The translations under genes and the position numbers were made by a program. From JAKPCT01 sp029553165 (GTDB lineage Bacteria > Bacillota > UBA4882 > UBA8346): a DNA stretch of 64,000 nucleotides. The DNA lies in the NCBI GenBank assembly GCA_035359995.1, contig DAORZT010000003.1, forward strand, positions 24,959-88,958. The letters run 5' to 3'. Below the pieces are notes generated by a model. The model searched no databases. It worked only from the letters and a program-made list of their open reading frames with translations, and was not told the DNA's origin. Positions 49,358 through 58,280 of the stretch are shown piece after piece; within the stretch, counting starts at the first letter, position 1; each line of letters starts with the position of its first letter.

Positions 49358-51109
49358 ATGGCTACCTATAAAGAAAATCTAATATTAAGTCAGATTTGTT
49401 ATAATGATTTTACTGAATTTCTAAATAAAAAAACGAATGAAATAATAACCATTGAAAATCTTCTTAAAAAAGAAGATTCAAGTCTAAACAAATATTTAAG
49501 TAAAAAGGAAAATGTAATTTGGCAAAAACACTTTGAATCTATTAAAGACTGGAAAATAATAAACTACTGGCCAAATACTAAATCAGGTTTTTCAGCAACT
49601 GCTTTCATGAGTCCCCAAGGAGAGATCGTTATTGCCTTTAGAGGGACTGAACCAAATGAACTCCTAAGATTCTTTCAGGATGTTAAGATTGATGCCAAAA
49701 TCGCAACAGCTTGGGACGCACAACTAATTGTGCAATTTGAAGATGCAAAACGCTTTGTCTGTGAAACTTTAAATGTTAAATCTTTAAAGGACCTCCCACC
49801 CAATACCAAACTGAGTTTTACAGGTCATTCTCTGGGTGGCGGTCTGGCCCAATACTTAGCTTATGAAACCATGGGTCGAAACTTTGAAACAACCACTTTC
49901 AATGCTGTTGGAGTTGCTCAATGCCTGTCAAAAGAAGCTCTATTAGCGGATTATTCCAATATTAAAAATTACAACGACATCTGGGATATCATTGCCAACT
50001 ATGGGATCCACCTCGGAGAAAAGATTTACAAAAAAAACAATCAACAATTAGACAGTCCGATGTATCCAGCAATGCGCTCCAATTTTGATTATTCTCAAAA
50101 CCTTGGCTATTATTTTGAAGATTTATGGAATTCAGGAGTATATAAAATTGATAGGAATATTGAAAATATCAGGGACTATTTCCGGCAAAAGCTCAACTTC
50201 ATACTGGCTGGGGTTCCTTACTCCCATAGTCCAATTAATTTCATAGATAGTTGTAACCAAGATGGTCAGTTCAACGAAAAATACCGCGCAACAGAAAGTG
50301 AAGTGGAATTTGCCCAAAGCATCTCTAGGATAGTTTATTTGTATAAAATGGGTAAAAAGGAAGTCGGTGCAACAATTGAAGCATTAACCGAGAAAGCAAA
50401 AGACTGGCTTGATTCAGCATATAAAACAGTAACCGGTAAAGGCAAAAGAGAAACCCAACAAAAATCAGACGAAAAAAAGAAGGAAACAGGACAATCCGAG
50501 ACCATCAAGAGTGAGCAAAAACAAGGAAAGGTTAAGCAACAGACAGTTAACTCGATTAATTCAAACCCAATCAGTTCCTCTAAAGAATTAGAGGGAAGTG
50601 AAAAATCCCGAAATACAGTAACTGGACAAAACAAAACTGAAAATGATAATTTCCACTGGCCCAAATGGTTCCATGAAGAACATCAACCTGTCAACTATGT
50701 GGCACTAGCCAAACAAATGAAATGGAACAACTTTGGAAAATCATTAGGATATGAAGGTTTTGAACAATTAAAGACAAACTCTAAACATTGCGCCGAACAC
50801 AACGGTATTAATTTTTACATTACTGAAGATATCAAAACCGGAAAAATTATTTTATGGAATGATCAAAGCTGCAATTCACTTGCGGAGTTTCCTAATCGCC
50901 AAGCATGGAATACAATTGCTAATTCTGAGCAATTGCAAACAATCATACAACAAGAGATAACCAAAATAAATGGTAATCAAATGTCGAAAAGTCAAGCTAT
51001 CATCAGTACACCAGGAAATTCAACCATCTCTAAAAGCATTACTTTCAATAAACAACAAAAAACCTCGGGAATTTGGGGCCATGCGGTCCCAAATTGCTTA
51101 ATCATCTAA
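49358..51109 (+). CDS. Class 3 lipase-domain protein with C-terminal extension, possible effector
   Basis: A 583-residue protein. Residues 1-300 form an alpha/beta-hydrolase of the lipase class 3 type: VIAFRGTEP for the oxyanion strand, nucleophile Ser158 in TGHSLGGGLAQYLAYE, and likely Asp207 and His218 in NYNDIWDIIANYGIHLGEK. A helical stretch (315-355) leads to a Lys/Gln/Ser-rich linker (361-428) and a C-terminal domain (about 434-540, with HWPKWFHEEHQPVNY and WNDQSCNSLAEFP) that I do not recognise. There is no signal peptide. The layout of enzyme first and possible delivery domain last recalls the reversed lipase effector TslA of Staphylococcus. Secretion route unknown; ordinary cytoplasmic lipase remains possible. 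Confidence 0.75.
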   Translation: MATYKENLILSQICYNDFTEFLNKKTNEIITIENLLKKEDSSLNKYLSKKENVIWQKHFESIKDWKIINYWPNTKSGFSATAFMSPQGEIVIAFRGTEPNELLRFFQDVKIDAKIATAWDAQLIVQFEDAKRFVCETLNVKSLKDLPPNTKLSFTGHSLGGGLAQYLAYETMGRNFETTTFNAVGVAQCLSKEALLADYSNIKNYNDIWDIIANYGIHLGEKIYKKNNQQLDSPMYPAMRSNFDYSQNLGYYFEDLWNSGVYKIDRNIENIRDYFRQKLNFILAGVPYSHSPINFIDSCNQDGQFNEKYRATESEVEFAQSISRIVYLYKMGKKEVGATIEALTEKAKDWLDSAYKTVTGKGKRETQQKSDEKKKETGQSETIKSEQKQGKVKQQTVNSINSNPISSSKELEGSEKSRNTVTGQNKTENDNFHWPKWFHEEHQPVNYVALAKQMKWNNFGKSLGYEGFEQLKTNSKHCAEHNGINFYITEDIKTGKIILWNDQSCNSLAEFPNRQAWNTIANSEQLQTIIQQEITKINGNQMSKSQAIISTPGNSTISKSITFNKQQKTSGIWGHAVPNCLII

Positions 51110-51118
51110 ATCCCTCCA

Positions 51119-52051
51119 TCAATGCACCTTATACCAATAAACTGTCTTCTCAAGCCCTTCCTCGAAACTAACCGCTGGTTTAAAATTCAGTTTGGTCTCA
51201 CTCTTGGCGGTCAATGCTACTGAATGGAGCACCTCCCCTTCACGTGGCGGTTGGTATTCCGGGGTGCTATTGCTTAACAGCATATGCGAGATTTGGATAA
51301 AAAGGTCATTTACCGAAACCTGTTTCCCAGAAGCAATGTTAAAGACTTCACCCCCGATATCACTGCAACGGCAAGCTGCTATGTTAGCAGCTGCTACATC
51401 TTCAACAAAGATAAAATCACGGGTCTGTTCTCCGGTACCATAGATTTGAACCGGCTTATCAACAATTAAGTTGGCAACAAATTTCGGAATGACCGCTGCA
51501 TATGGCGAATCAGGACGTTGCTTGGGGCCAAAAACATTGAAATACCTCAAACAGACTGTCTCTAAACCATAAAGCTCATAATAGAGCCGGGCGTAGATCT
51601 CACCAATCAATTTATTAACCCCATAGGGCGAAAGCGGGGCTGCCGGTTCGGTCTCCGCCAATGGCAGATTTGAATTTGCGCCATATACCGCTGATGATGA
51701 AGCTAAAACAAACCTTCTTACCTTGGACTTTTTGGCTAACTCCAAGAGGTTGAGAGTTGCAGTAACATTGATGTCGTGAAACCCAACCGGATCTTCCACC
51801 GACTCGATTACCGAAATCTTGGCGGCCTGATGAATGATATAGTCAACTTTTTGAATGATCTGACCCATTGTGGTGGTATCCATGATATCAGCCTTGATAA
51901 AATTGATCTGATCGATAATCCCCCGTAAATTCTCCAACGAACCGGTAGTCAGGTTATCAACCACAATTACCTGCTCATTCTCGGCTACAAGCTTATTGAC
52001 AATATGTGATCCAATAAAACCGGCCCCACCGGTAACTAAATATGTCGCCAT
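51119..52051 (-). CDS. NAD-dependent nucleotide-sugar epimerase/dehydratase
   Basis: Extended short-chain dehydrogenase of 310 residues, most like UDP-glucose 4-epimerases or related GDP/UDP-sugar epimerases. The Rossmann motif is VTGGAGFIGSHIV; the catalytic SSSAVYGAN Ser region and YGVNK (YXXXK) are present, and the sugar-binding RYFNVFGPKQRPDSPYAAVI follows. It is the last gene of the minus-strand polysaccharide cluster, 29 bases after the pyruvyl transferase, and ends head-on 9 bases from the lipase gene. The exact sugar cannot be determined. Confidence 0.88.
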   Translation of the reverse strand: MATYLVTGGAGFIGSHIVNKLVAENEQVIVVDNLTTGSLENLRGIIDQINFIKADIMDTTTMGQIIQKVDYIIHQAAKISVIESVEDPVGFHDINVTATLNLLELAKKSKVRRFVLASSSAVYGANSNLPLAETEPAAPLSPYGVNKLIGEIYARLYYELYGLETVCLRYFNVFGPKQRPDSPYAAVIPKFVANLIVDKPVQIYGTGEQTRDFIFVEDVAAANIAACRCSDIGGEVFNIASGKQVSVNDLFIQISHMLLSNSTPEYQPPREGEVLHSVALTAKSETKLNFKPAVSFEEGLEKTVYWYKVH

Positions 52052-52080
52052 CGTTACTCTCCATCCTTAATGATGATTGA

Positions 52081-53121
52081 TTAGCTTGCCAATCCCCTTA
52101 AGTATTCAATTGATGCCTCCCGCACTTTATTAACTAAGCTGTTAATCTGTTGCCAATTGACATTCTTTTCAAGACTGAACATGATGTCGCCACTTTGGTT
52201 ATAGACATTCGGTAAATTAAGCCAGTTTAAAATGGGGGTGACTTTATTTTTAATCAGTTCATTCATCAAGACACAAAATGGTTTATTGTAATGAATTGCA
52301 AATACTACACCGTGATGCAACGAAGTAATTACACCATCAGCCGCCTTAAGCATACTTAGAAATTCAAAGGGCCCAGCGTTATGGATGTTCTGGTCAGCCC
52401 ATGGTTGAATTGGACCAACTGCAATAATCTTTTTATTTAATCTCTCTCCATACGATTTGATCTCATTAATAATCGGTTGTTCAGTTATTGTCTTACTATA
52501 GATTAAAATAAAATTGCGATGTTTAACAGGTGCAGTCTCACTGTTAAATTCATATAAAAAAGTAGGATCGAGATGAATCGGAACTTCCTTTCCCAAAAAC
52601 TTGGCCACCATCTTCTTGGTATTGTCATCGCGAACCGAGAGATGGTTAAACCGGCTTAATAACGCGGCAATATCAAAAGGAACATTCTCAAAATCAGTAT
52701 CACTCCCAACACTGGCGGCATAAGAAGATAGCTGCACCGCTGCCAGGTCCTTACCGAAAAACAGCGAGATATCGTTAATCGCCGGATGGCTTACTTTCCA
52801 AACTTCATCGCTTCCAATCAGGACATGCTCAAACGGTTGACTACGCACTTCACTGCCTGACATTGGCTTGGTAAGCCTTAAAGCACGATGCGCTCGATCA
52901 AAACGGAGTTTCTTGAGCAGTTTGTGACAGGCGATTATGGGATGTCTCAAATATCCTATCGCTGCATTTTTAAGGTCATTCTGGGCCAATTCGCTCATCG
53001 CATTATAATTAATGACTTCTACATCATAACCTAATTGCAATAACGTCTGTTGTAAAGCATAGGCCTGCAAAAAGGTCCCATAATTAATTGCTTTGAAGAA
53101 AGTTAACATACTGATTTTCAT
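52081..53121 (-). CDS. Polysaccharide pyruvyl transferase family protein
   Basis: A 346-residue cytoplasmic enzyme of the CsaB/WcaK family, which adds pyruvate ketals from phosphoenolpyruvate to glycans. N-terminal NYGTFLQAYALQQTLLQLGY and GSDEVWKVSHPAINDISLFF (begins GSDEVW), then SVRDDNTKKMV and the C-terminal GVITSLHHGVVFAIHYNKPF with its conserved SLHH are typical. It lies directly after an F420-hydrogenase beta-like gene, a pairing often seen in capsule clusters. Acceptor sugar unknown. Confidence 0.88.
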   Translation of the reverse strand: MKISMLTFFKAINYGTFLQAYALQQTLLQLGYDVEVINYNAMSELAQNDLKNAAIGYLRHPIIACHKLLKKLRFDRAHRALRLTKPMSGSEVRSQPFEHVLIGSDEVWKVSHPAINDISLFFGKDLAAVQLSSYAASVGSDTDFENVPFDIAALLSRFNHLSVRDDNTKKMVAKFLGKEVPIHLDPTFLYEFNSETAPVKHRNFILIYSKTITEQPIINEIKSYGERLNKKIIAVGPIQPWADQNIHNAGPFEFLSMLKAADGVITSLHHGVVFAIHYNKPFCVLMNELIKNKVTPILNWLNLPNVYNQSGDIMFSLEKNVNWQQINSLVNKVREASIEYLRGLAS

Positions 53122-53164
53122 TTGTTACCTCCAGTCTTGTAACTGCACAAAACAGCCCTGGCAA

Positions 53165-54364
53165 TTAAAATTTTGCTTTTAACCGCCGGTACCAACGTTC
53201 GCCAAAGATAAACTGGCTGTACCAATATATTTTAAAGAGGATAAATTTTAGAGCCGGAAACTTTAAGTATTTTTGTTGGGCGGCAGCAAACCCCTTACTT
53301 CGATACAGTTCGAAAAAAGCTGCTGCCTTTGGGTTAATCTCCGCCGGCTGCCGCAACGGAAAATTATGTTTGACCACCTGTCTTAAGTCGGCCTTAAACA
53401 AATCCACCCCGGTGAGATTTTCAAATAGCCATCTCCCTTGTTTACTGTTGATTAGGATCACAGAGACCCCTTTGCGATCAAAATGTTCATTGTCTACGCC
53501 CCAAAAATCGCCAATTGTCAAATCTCCCCAACGCGGCAGACCAACATAAGGGCAGTGGTAACAGGAGCTTCTTAAATAAAAGTTGTTGATAAAACCAATC
53601 ATAAACGGATCCGTCCACCACATTCGAAAATAACGTTTCTCATTTTCAAAATGGGCTTCACAACCAAAATTATTCCACCCGGCCTTCTTCGAACGAAAAG
53701 TAAATGCTTTAATTCGGGAATGCTTCTTCCTTTGCAACCATGCCAGATAATCCTGAAAGACACGTTCTGACGGTACCCCGTGACAGATCAGATCAACGGT
53801 AATCAGATTCTTCAATAAACTCCGATCTTGAAGATAACCATATAAACCGGCAATCTGACACGGTGTCCCCGAGAAAAGCACCAGACGGTTATTTCCTAGA
53901 TGCTTTTCTACCGAACGAAAGCTGTAACCAATCTCACTTTGAAGATATTTCGACCCCTGCAACAATTGGAGATCGTCAATTTTATCAACTCCGATATGTT
54001 TTACATGATAATCCTCATCAAAAGAAGCTCCATAAACAATGCCACCCAGATTGATCACTGCTTTGGCTAATGCCACAAAAGCTCCACCGGAAGCGCTTCT
54101 TTGCCGTTCAGCCTGGTCGCTGATAAAACAACCATAAGCTTCCGCGTATTGGTTAACCTCCCTTAAACCACGATTAATTGCCGGGCAGATTTCCACACAT
54201 AAGTTACACTGAATGCACCTTCCCGCAACTTCTTGCGGAATTAAAAACCCTGCCTGATCACAGGTCATTTCAAGTGCGTCATTGGGGCAGATATTCATAC
54301 ATGCACCGCAACCGGCGCATAATTCCGGATTGACCTGGTTACATACCGAACTGATTACAATCAC
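53165..54364 (-). CDS. Coenzyme F420 hydrogenase/dehydrogenase beta-subunit family protein with ferredoxin domain
   Basis: A protein of about 400 residues with an N-terminal 2[4Fe-4S] ferredoxin (CAGCGACMNICP and CIQCNLCVEICP) followed by the FrhB-type domain (SGGAFVALAKAVINLGGIVYG, FSGTPCQIAGLYGYL, and LTIGDFWGVDNEH). In polysaccharide clusters such proteins accompany pyruvyl transferases; the reaction is not known. The start is unclear: GTG at 54364 lies inside a strong GAGGTGATT ribosome binding site, whose spacing points to ATC at 54355; an ATG at 54400 without such a site overlaps the upstream gene. Confidence 0.85.
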   Translation of the reverse strand: MIVISSVCNQVNPELCAGCGACMNICPNDALEMTCDQAGFLIPQEVAGRCIQCNLCVEICPAINRGLREVNQYAEAYGCFISDQAERQRSASGGAFVALAKAVINLGGIVYGASFDEDYHVKHIGVDKIDDLQLLQGSKYLQSEIGYSFRSVEKHLGNNRLVLFSGTPCQIAGLYGYLQDRSLLKNLITVDLICHGVPSERVFQDYLAWLQRKKHSRIKAFTFRSKKAGWNNFGCEAHFENEKRYFRMWWTDPFMIGFINNFYLRSSCYHCPYVGLPRWGDLTIGDFWGVDNEHFDRKGVSVILINSKQGRWLFENLTGVDLFKADLRQVVKHNFPLRQPAEINPKAAAFFELYRSKGFAAAQQKYLKFPALKFILFKIYWYSQFIFGERWYRRLKAKF

Positions 54365-55724
54365 CTCTTTGGTAAGTATATTGATGTCGCGACAGTACAT
54401 TCGCTGTCGCCAAAGCAATTGATACCGAATACAATAAAGTTTCTTCGAAGATCCAACATAAAAACATTCCGGAGATTACCGCGGCGAACCCCATTAAAAA
54501 CGGGATCAGATACGTCTGATCCAAAAAGCGTTTGCGCATCATAAACCAAATCGGTTTGGTTACAAACCCGGCATAGATTCCCAATCCGACAACTCCAAAG
54601 GAGATTAATGCCGCTAAAAAGATATTATGATCGTATGCGCTATAGCTGCCATAAATTCCACTGATTATCTTGATCGTATCTCTACCGACACCATATCCGA
54701 AAAAAATCCGTTCATTAGCGATTGAGCGTAATAATGCAATCCAGATATCAAGTCGCCCGGTTGATAATTCCGACAATGAACTTGAATCAAGGGTTCGTTG
54801 CATTAAGTCCTGACCCCAGTATCCTAACGCCAAGTATAGCAATACTGCCGAAGATGTTATTGCAATGAATTTCTGTTTCAGTGACAACGACGAATAACAT
54901 AATGCCAATAATAGTCCCAGACTAATACAGACCAATCCGGTACGGGAACCGGTCAATAAAATCATATACAGCGCCAGCCCTAATGAAGCAAGTAAAAGCA
55001 GCTTGGTTCTGAAACGATATTCTTTTAAAGACAACGCAATCATTATCACTGGGGCAATAACTGCTAAACGGCCTGCAAAATCATTATTATTAACTCCCAT
55101 AATGGTATATCTGGAATAAATACTGAAGGTTGTTGCACTGGTAAGAAAGTAAATAAATAACGCCAAAATCCCAAAACCAAAACAATAAAGCATCACTTTA
55201 AAGATTGCTTTCAGTTGTTCACTGGTTGCCGAAGCCAGGTCCAGAAACAACACAAAACCAATGATTACTTTGATTAAATTCAGAATTCCATTGAGAATAT
55301 TCTCAAATAATTCAATTGGATAAGGAAAGAAATAAAGAAAATTAAATAATCCAAACAGGTAGATCCCGATCAATACAAAATAAAGATAAATGTCGTTACA
55401 GAGTATAATCCGTTTCTGCCCCAGGATCAGTTTGATTAAAAAAACTACGATATAAAAAACCGAGATTAAATTATAAATTGAGAAATACCCATAAAACTTA
55501 ATTTCAAACAGCGAAAAAAAGATTAACATCGCATAAATGCTGTTTTGAAAGATGAGAATATTACAGCAGCTAACCACTAACCCAATATACCATGGCAAAT
55601 AAAAGGCAGCTAACAAATTAATGCCAAACATCAAAGCCGCTGCTAGCGGATTGTCACGAAGATAATTCCTAATCCCTGATCCAACCGAAGGATTAACAAA
55701 AGCTCTACGCTCACTTCTAACCAT
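54339..55724 (-). CDS. O-antigen polymerase-like membrane protein (Wzy)
   Basis: A 461-residue protein with about eleven or twelve hydrophobic segments. The Wzy/WaaL-type region LLTGSRTGLVCISLGLLLAL and the periplasmic loop LSTGRLDIWIALLRSIANERIFFGYGVG with following AYDHNIFLAALISFGVVGLG (HNXFL-like) support a polymerase of exopolysaccharide repeat units in the outer leaflet. It sits between a glycosyltransferase and the F420-hydrogenase beta-like gene, overlapping both neighbours slightly. A ligase function is less likely in this cluster. Confidence 0.82.
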   Translation of the reverse strand: MVRSERRAFVNPSVGSGIRNYLRDNPLAAALMFGINLLAAFYLPWYIGLVVSCCNILIFQNSIYAMLIFFSLFEIKFYGYFSIYNLISVFYIVVFLIKLILGQKRIILCNDIYLYFVLIGIYLFGLFNFLYFFPYPIELFENILNGILNLIKVIIGFVLFLDLASATSEQLKAIFKVMLYCFGFGILALFIYFLTSATTFSIYSRYTIMGVNNNDFAGRLAVIAPVIMIALSLKEYRFRTKLLLLASLGLALYMILLTGSRTGLVCISLGLLLALCYSSLSLKQKFIAITSSAVLLYLALGYWGQDLMQRTLDSSSLSELSTGRLDIWIALLRSIANERIFFGYGVGRDTIKIISGIYGSYSAYDHNIFLAALISFGVVGLGIYAGFVTKPIWFMMRKRFLDQTYLIPFLMGFAAVISGMFLCWIFEETLLYSVSIALATANVLSRHQYTYQRGDCNQFGM

Positions 55725-56784
55725 TTTTTAATCGCTTCTTCAGACAAAGTTGATATTGCGCGGCAATAACCTGTTTATAGACTTCGGTGTTATTGCGCTG
55801 CGTTGCCGTAGTAACAGCTCCTTGCGACAACTTTCTTAACAACCCCTCATCAGTAAGTACTTCAAATAAACAGCCTGCCAACTCCAGATCAGTAGTCCCT
55901 AAAAAGCCGTTGACTCCGTTGTGAATCAGTTTGGTCATTCCATCGGTTGGAGTGGAAACAATTGGAACACCCAGCAGCATCTCTTCCAGTGCCGCCATCG
56001 GGTAGCCTTCAAATACCGAACAGAATAGGCCTACTTTTGAATTGGCAATAATTTTATAAGGATTGGAGACAAACCCCAAAAAAGTAATGTTGTTGGTTAA
56101 CCGGCGTTCTTTGACCAGCACCTCGACTTCACCCCGCAACTCTCCTTCGCCAACGATGGCAACGTTCACCTCTGGAAGTTGTCTTCTTAATAAATCAATG
56201 ATGTTGATCAATCTAACTGGATCTTTCTGGGGACATAACCTCCCCAAAAACAGGATATCAAAACTGTAATTGTTGGGATCGGCAGCGACCTGCGCTTCGA
56301 TATAGCTTTGATCAATCACATTATAAAGCACCGTACATTTCGAACGCAGCGTCTTAGAAAACAAGTAATCGTTTAAGACCGAATCAGAAACTGCAAAGAC
56401 ATACTCAATCTTTGGGAGACACAGATAGTAACTTAACGACTTGAATCCGATCCGTTGCATCGACTTGTAATTGACATGAAGATGTGAGATTATCGGTATC
56501 TTCCCCGCAACTAAACAAGCAACGGTACTGGCCCGGAGATCATGAGCATGAATCAGGTCCGGTTTAATGGCATGGATCACTCGTTTAATCTTGGTAACGT
56601 TTAACGGACTTAGAGATGGAACTGGAACAAAACGTTCTCCTAAAACCGCAAGCTCATCCCTGATTGGCCCGTCTGGTGAGGCATAAAACATTTCAACCTC
56701 ATTTTGAAACAGGCGCATAATCTGAATTGCTACATTTTCAGCGCCAGACTTAATATTACTGCTTAATAAATGTAAGACTCGCAT
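55717..56784 (-). CDS. Glycosyltransferase family 4 protein
   Basis: GT-B glycosyltransferase of 355 residues. RVLHLLSSNIKSGAENVAIQ at the start, DLIHAHDLRASTVACL in the acceptor domain, and FLGRLCPQKDPVRLI with VFEGYPMAALEEMLLGVPIV (E-X7-E-like) in the donor domain are typical. The ATG at 56784 follows AAGGATGA; a TTG at 56802 lies in the flippase gene. It overlaps the downstream polymerase by 8 bases. Sugar specificity is unknown. Confidence 0.88.
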   Translation of the reverse strand: MRVLHLLSSNIKSGAENVAIQIMRLFQNEVEMFYASPDGPIRDELAVLGERFVPVPSLSPLNVTKIKRVIHAIKPDLIHAHDLRASTVACLVAGKIPIISHLHVNYKSMQRIGFKSLSYYLCLPKIEYVFAVSDSVLNDYLFSKTLRSKCTVLYNVIDQSYIEAQVAADPNNYSFDILFLGRLCPQKDPVRLINIIDLLRRQLPEVNVAIVGEGELRGEVEVLVKERRLTNNITFLGFVSNPYKIIANSKVGLFCSVFEGYPMAALEEMLLGVPIVSTPTDGMTKLIHNGVNGFLGTTDLELAGCLFEVLTDEGLLRKLSQGAVTTATQRNNTEVYKQVIAAQYQLCLKKRLKNG

Positions 56785-56791
56785 CAACAAT

Positions 56792-58246
56792 TCATCCTTC
56801 AACTGCTTTTTTTTGAAGATAAGGTTTAAATAAATTCCAGGTACTAACGATTATTGGTTGATTCAGTTTCAATGTCAGTACCAACGTTATCAGTAAACTC
56901 CCGGCGATAAGAGCCTGATTACCACTTAAATAGATTAGGATTGTTATAATTGCACCGGCTAACAAACCAAGCAACTGCTTAAAGTCAATCTGCATCGGAA
57001 CCGTTTGGCGCAAATCCAAATAGCGTAAACTACTCATCACTACACCACTGATTAATTGCGCAATTGCTACTGCACTTAAGCCCAACTTGGAATAGCACAG
57101 GAGCAATACAACAACATTAACAATTGCGCCAATAACCGTTGTCGTCAACGCACCCATTGTCTTTTTGGTACTCAGATAATGGACTCCAAAGAACGAAGTG
57201 AATGAGATGAAAACACTAGATAAAAAGAGCATTGGTATGTACTCGCGAGCATTGTCATATCCCGAACCGACTAATAGCCCATATCCAAGCTGAACCAGCG
57301 GTAAAAAGAGCATAACAGCTGAAAAGAGTATTTTGGTATACGCTGCAAAAGTTTTGCTGTAAAATAAACCCCGTTCATCAGATTGACTCTCCTTGATCGC
57401 GCTTTCCTGCCAGGCAGTAATGAAAATACTGTTAATAATCGTCATCCAACCCGCAAACTTGGAGGCTACTGAAAATGTGGCCACGGCTTCAATTCCCGAA
57501 AAGTATAAGATAATATACCGGTTAGCCATGTGAAGAATCCACCAGCTAAGCGAATTAGGCAACAACGGTAGCGAAAATCTGATTAGTTCCCGTTGCAAAT
57601 TAAAGTTTATTGCCTTAAATTTGATACTTTTCAATACTTTTAAGCGTAATTCCAGAAAAATAATTGTAATTAAAAAGGCGCAAACCGCTGCTAAGACCAC
57701 CACCATCAGCCGGTGGTTCTGAAAAAAGCAGGTTGCCAGACTCGTTAAGCCAATTATCAAAACTCCACTGATTACACCGGATAACGCAAAGAGACGAATA
57801 TTGGAATTGCCTCGGGCAACCTGCTGCCAGAGTGCGAAGACAGTCTGCCCAAAAGCATAGATTAATATCAACCAGAACAGATTGTTATTGATTTGATATT
57901 GGAGATAGACTTGATTAATAATCCAATAAAACAAATATAATATCAGACAGACTGATAGCCAAATACCTACTATGGTAAACGCATTGGAGATTATCCGGCT
58001 GCGTTCGGAATCATCCTTAGTATCCAGTAAAAAACGGAATAAACAATCATTCATCTGCAGCGTGATCAGCGGGATAAAGATTTGAACACTGGTAATAATT
58101 AATTCGTAGAATCCGAAATCTGCTTTTGATAAGTAACGGGTTACTAGTGGTAATAACAGAAAAATCAATAATTTTGAAGCAATACTCCCTACACCGATCA
58201 CCAGTACGTTATTGAGTAAATCATGCTTTTTTACAGCCAAGTTCAT
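56792..58246 (-). CDS. Oligosaccharide flippase (Wzx/PST family)
   Basis: A 484-residue polytopic protein with about 12-14 membrane segments, starting LLNNVLVIGVGSIASKLLIFLLLPLVTRYLSKADFG (key part LLPLVTRYLSKADFG), the MATE-like N-terminal signature of polysaccharide flippases. It should move undecaprenyl-linked repeat units across the inner membrane for the Wzy polymerase. It lies between two family 4 glycosyltransferase genes. No sign of truncation. Confidence 0.9.
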   Translation of the reverse strand: MNLAVKKHDLLNNVLVIGVGSIASKLLIFLLLPLVTRYLSKADFGFYELIITSVQIFIPLITLQMNDCLFRFLLDTKDDSERSRIISNAFTIVGIWLSVCLILYLFYWIINQVYLQYQINNNLFWLILIYAFGQTVFALWQQVARGNSNIRLFALSGVISGVLIIGLTSLATCFFQNHRLMVVVLAAVCAFLITIIFLELRLKVLKSIKFKAINFNLQRELIRFSLPLLPNSLSWWILHMANRYIILYFSGIEAVATFSVASKFAGWMTIINSIFITAWQESAIKESQSDERGLFYSKTFAAYTKILFSAVMLFLPLVQLGYGLLVGSGYDNAREYIPMLFLSSVFISFTSFFGVHYLSTKKTMGALTTTVIGAIVNVVVLLLCYSKLGLSAVAIAQLISGVVMSSLRYLDLRQTVPMQIDFKQLLGLLAGAIITILIYLSGNQALIAGSLLITLVLTLKLNQPIIVSTWNLFKPYLQKKAVEG

Positions 58247-58280
58247 TCAAGAATCTCCTTTGTCAGCATCCAAACACAGC

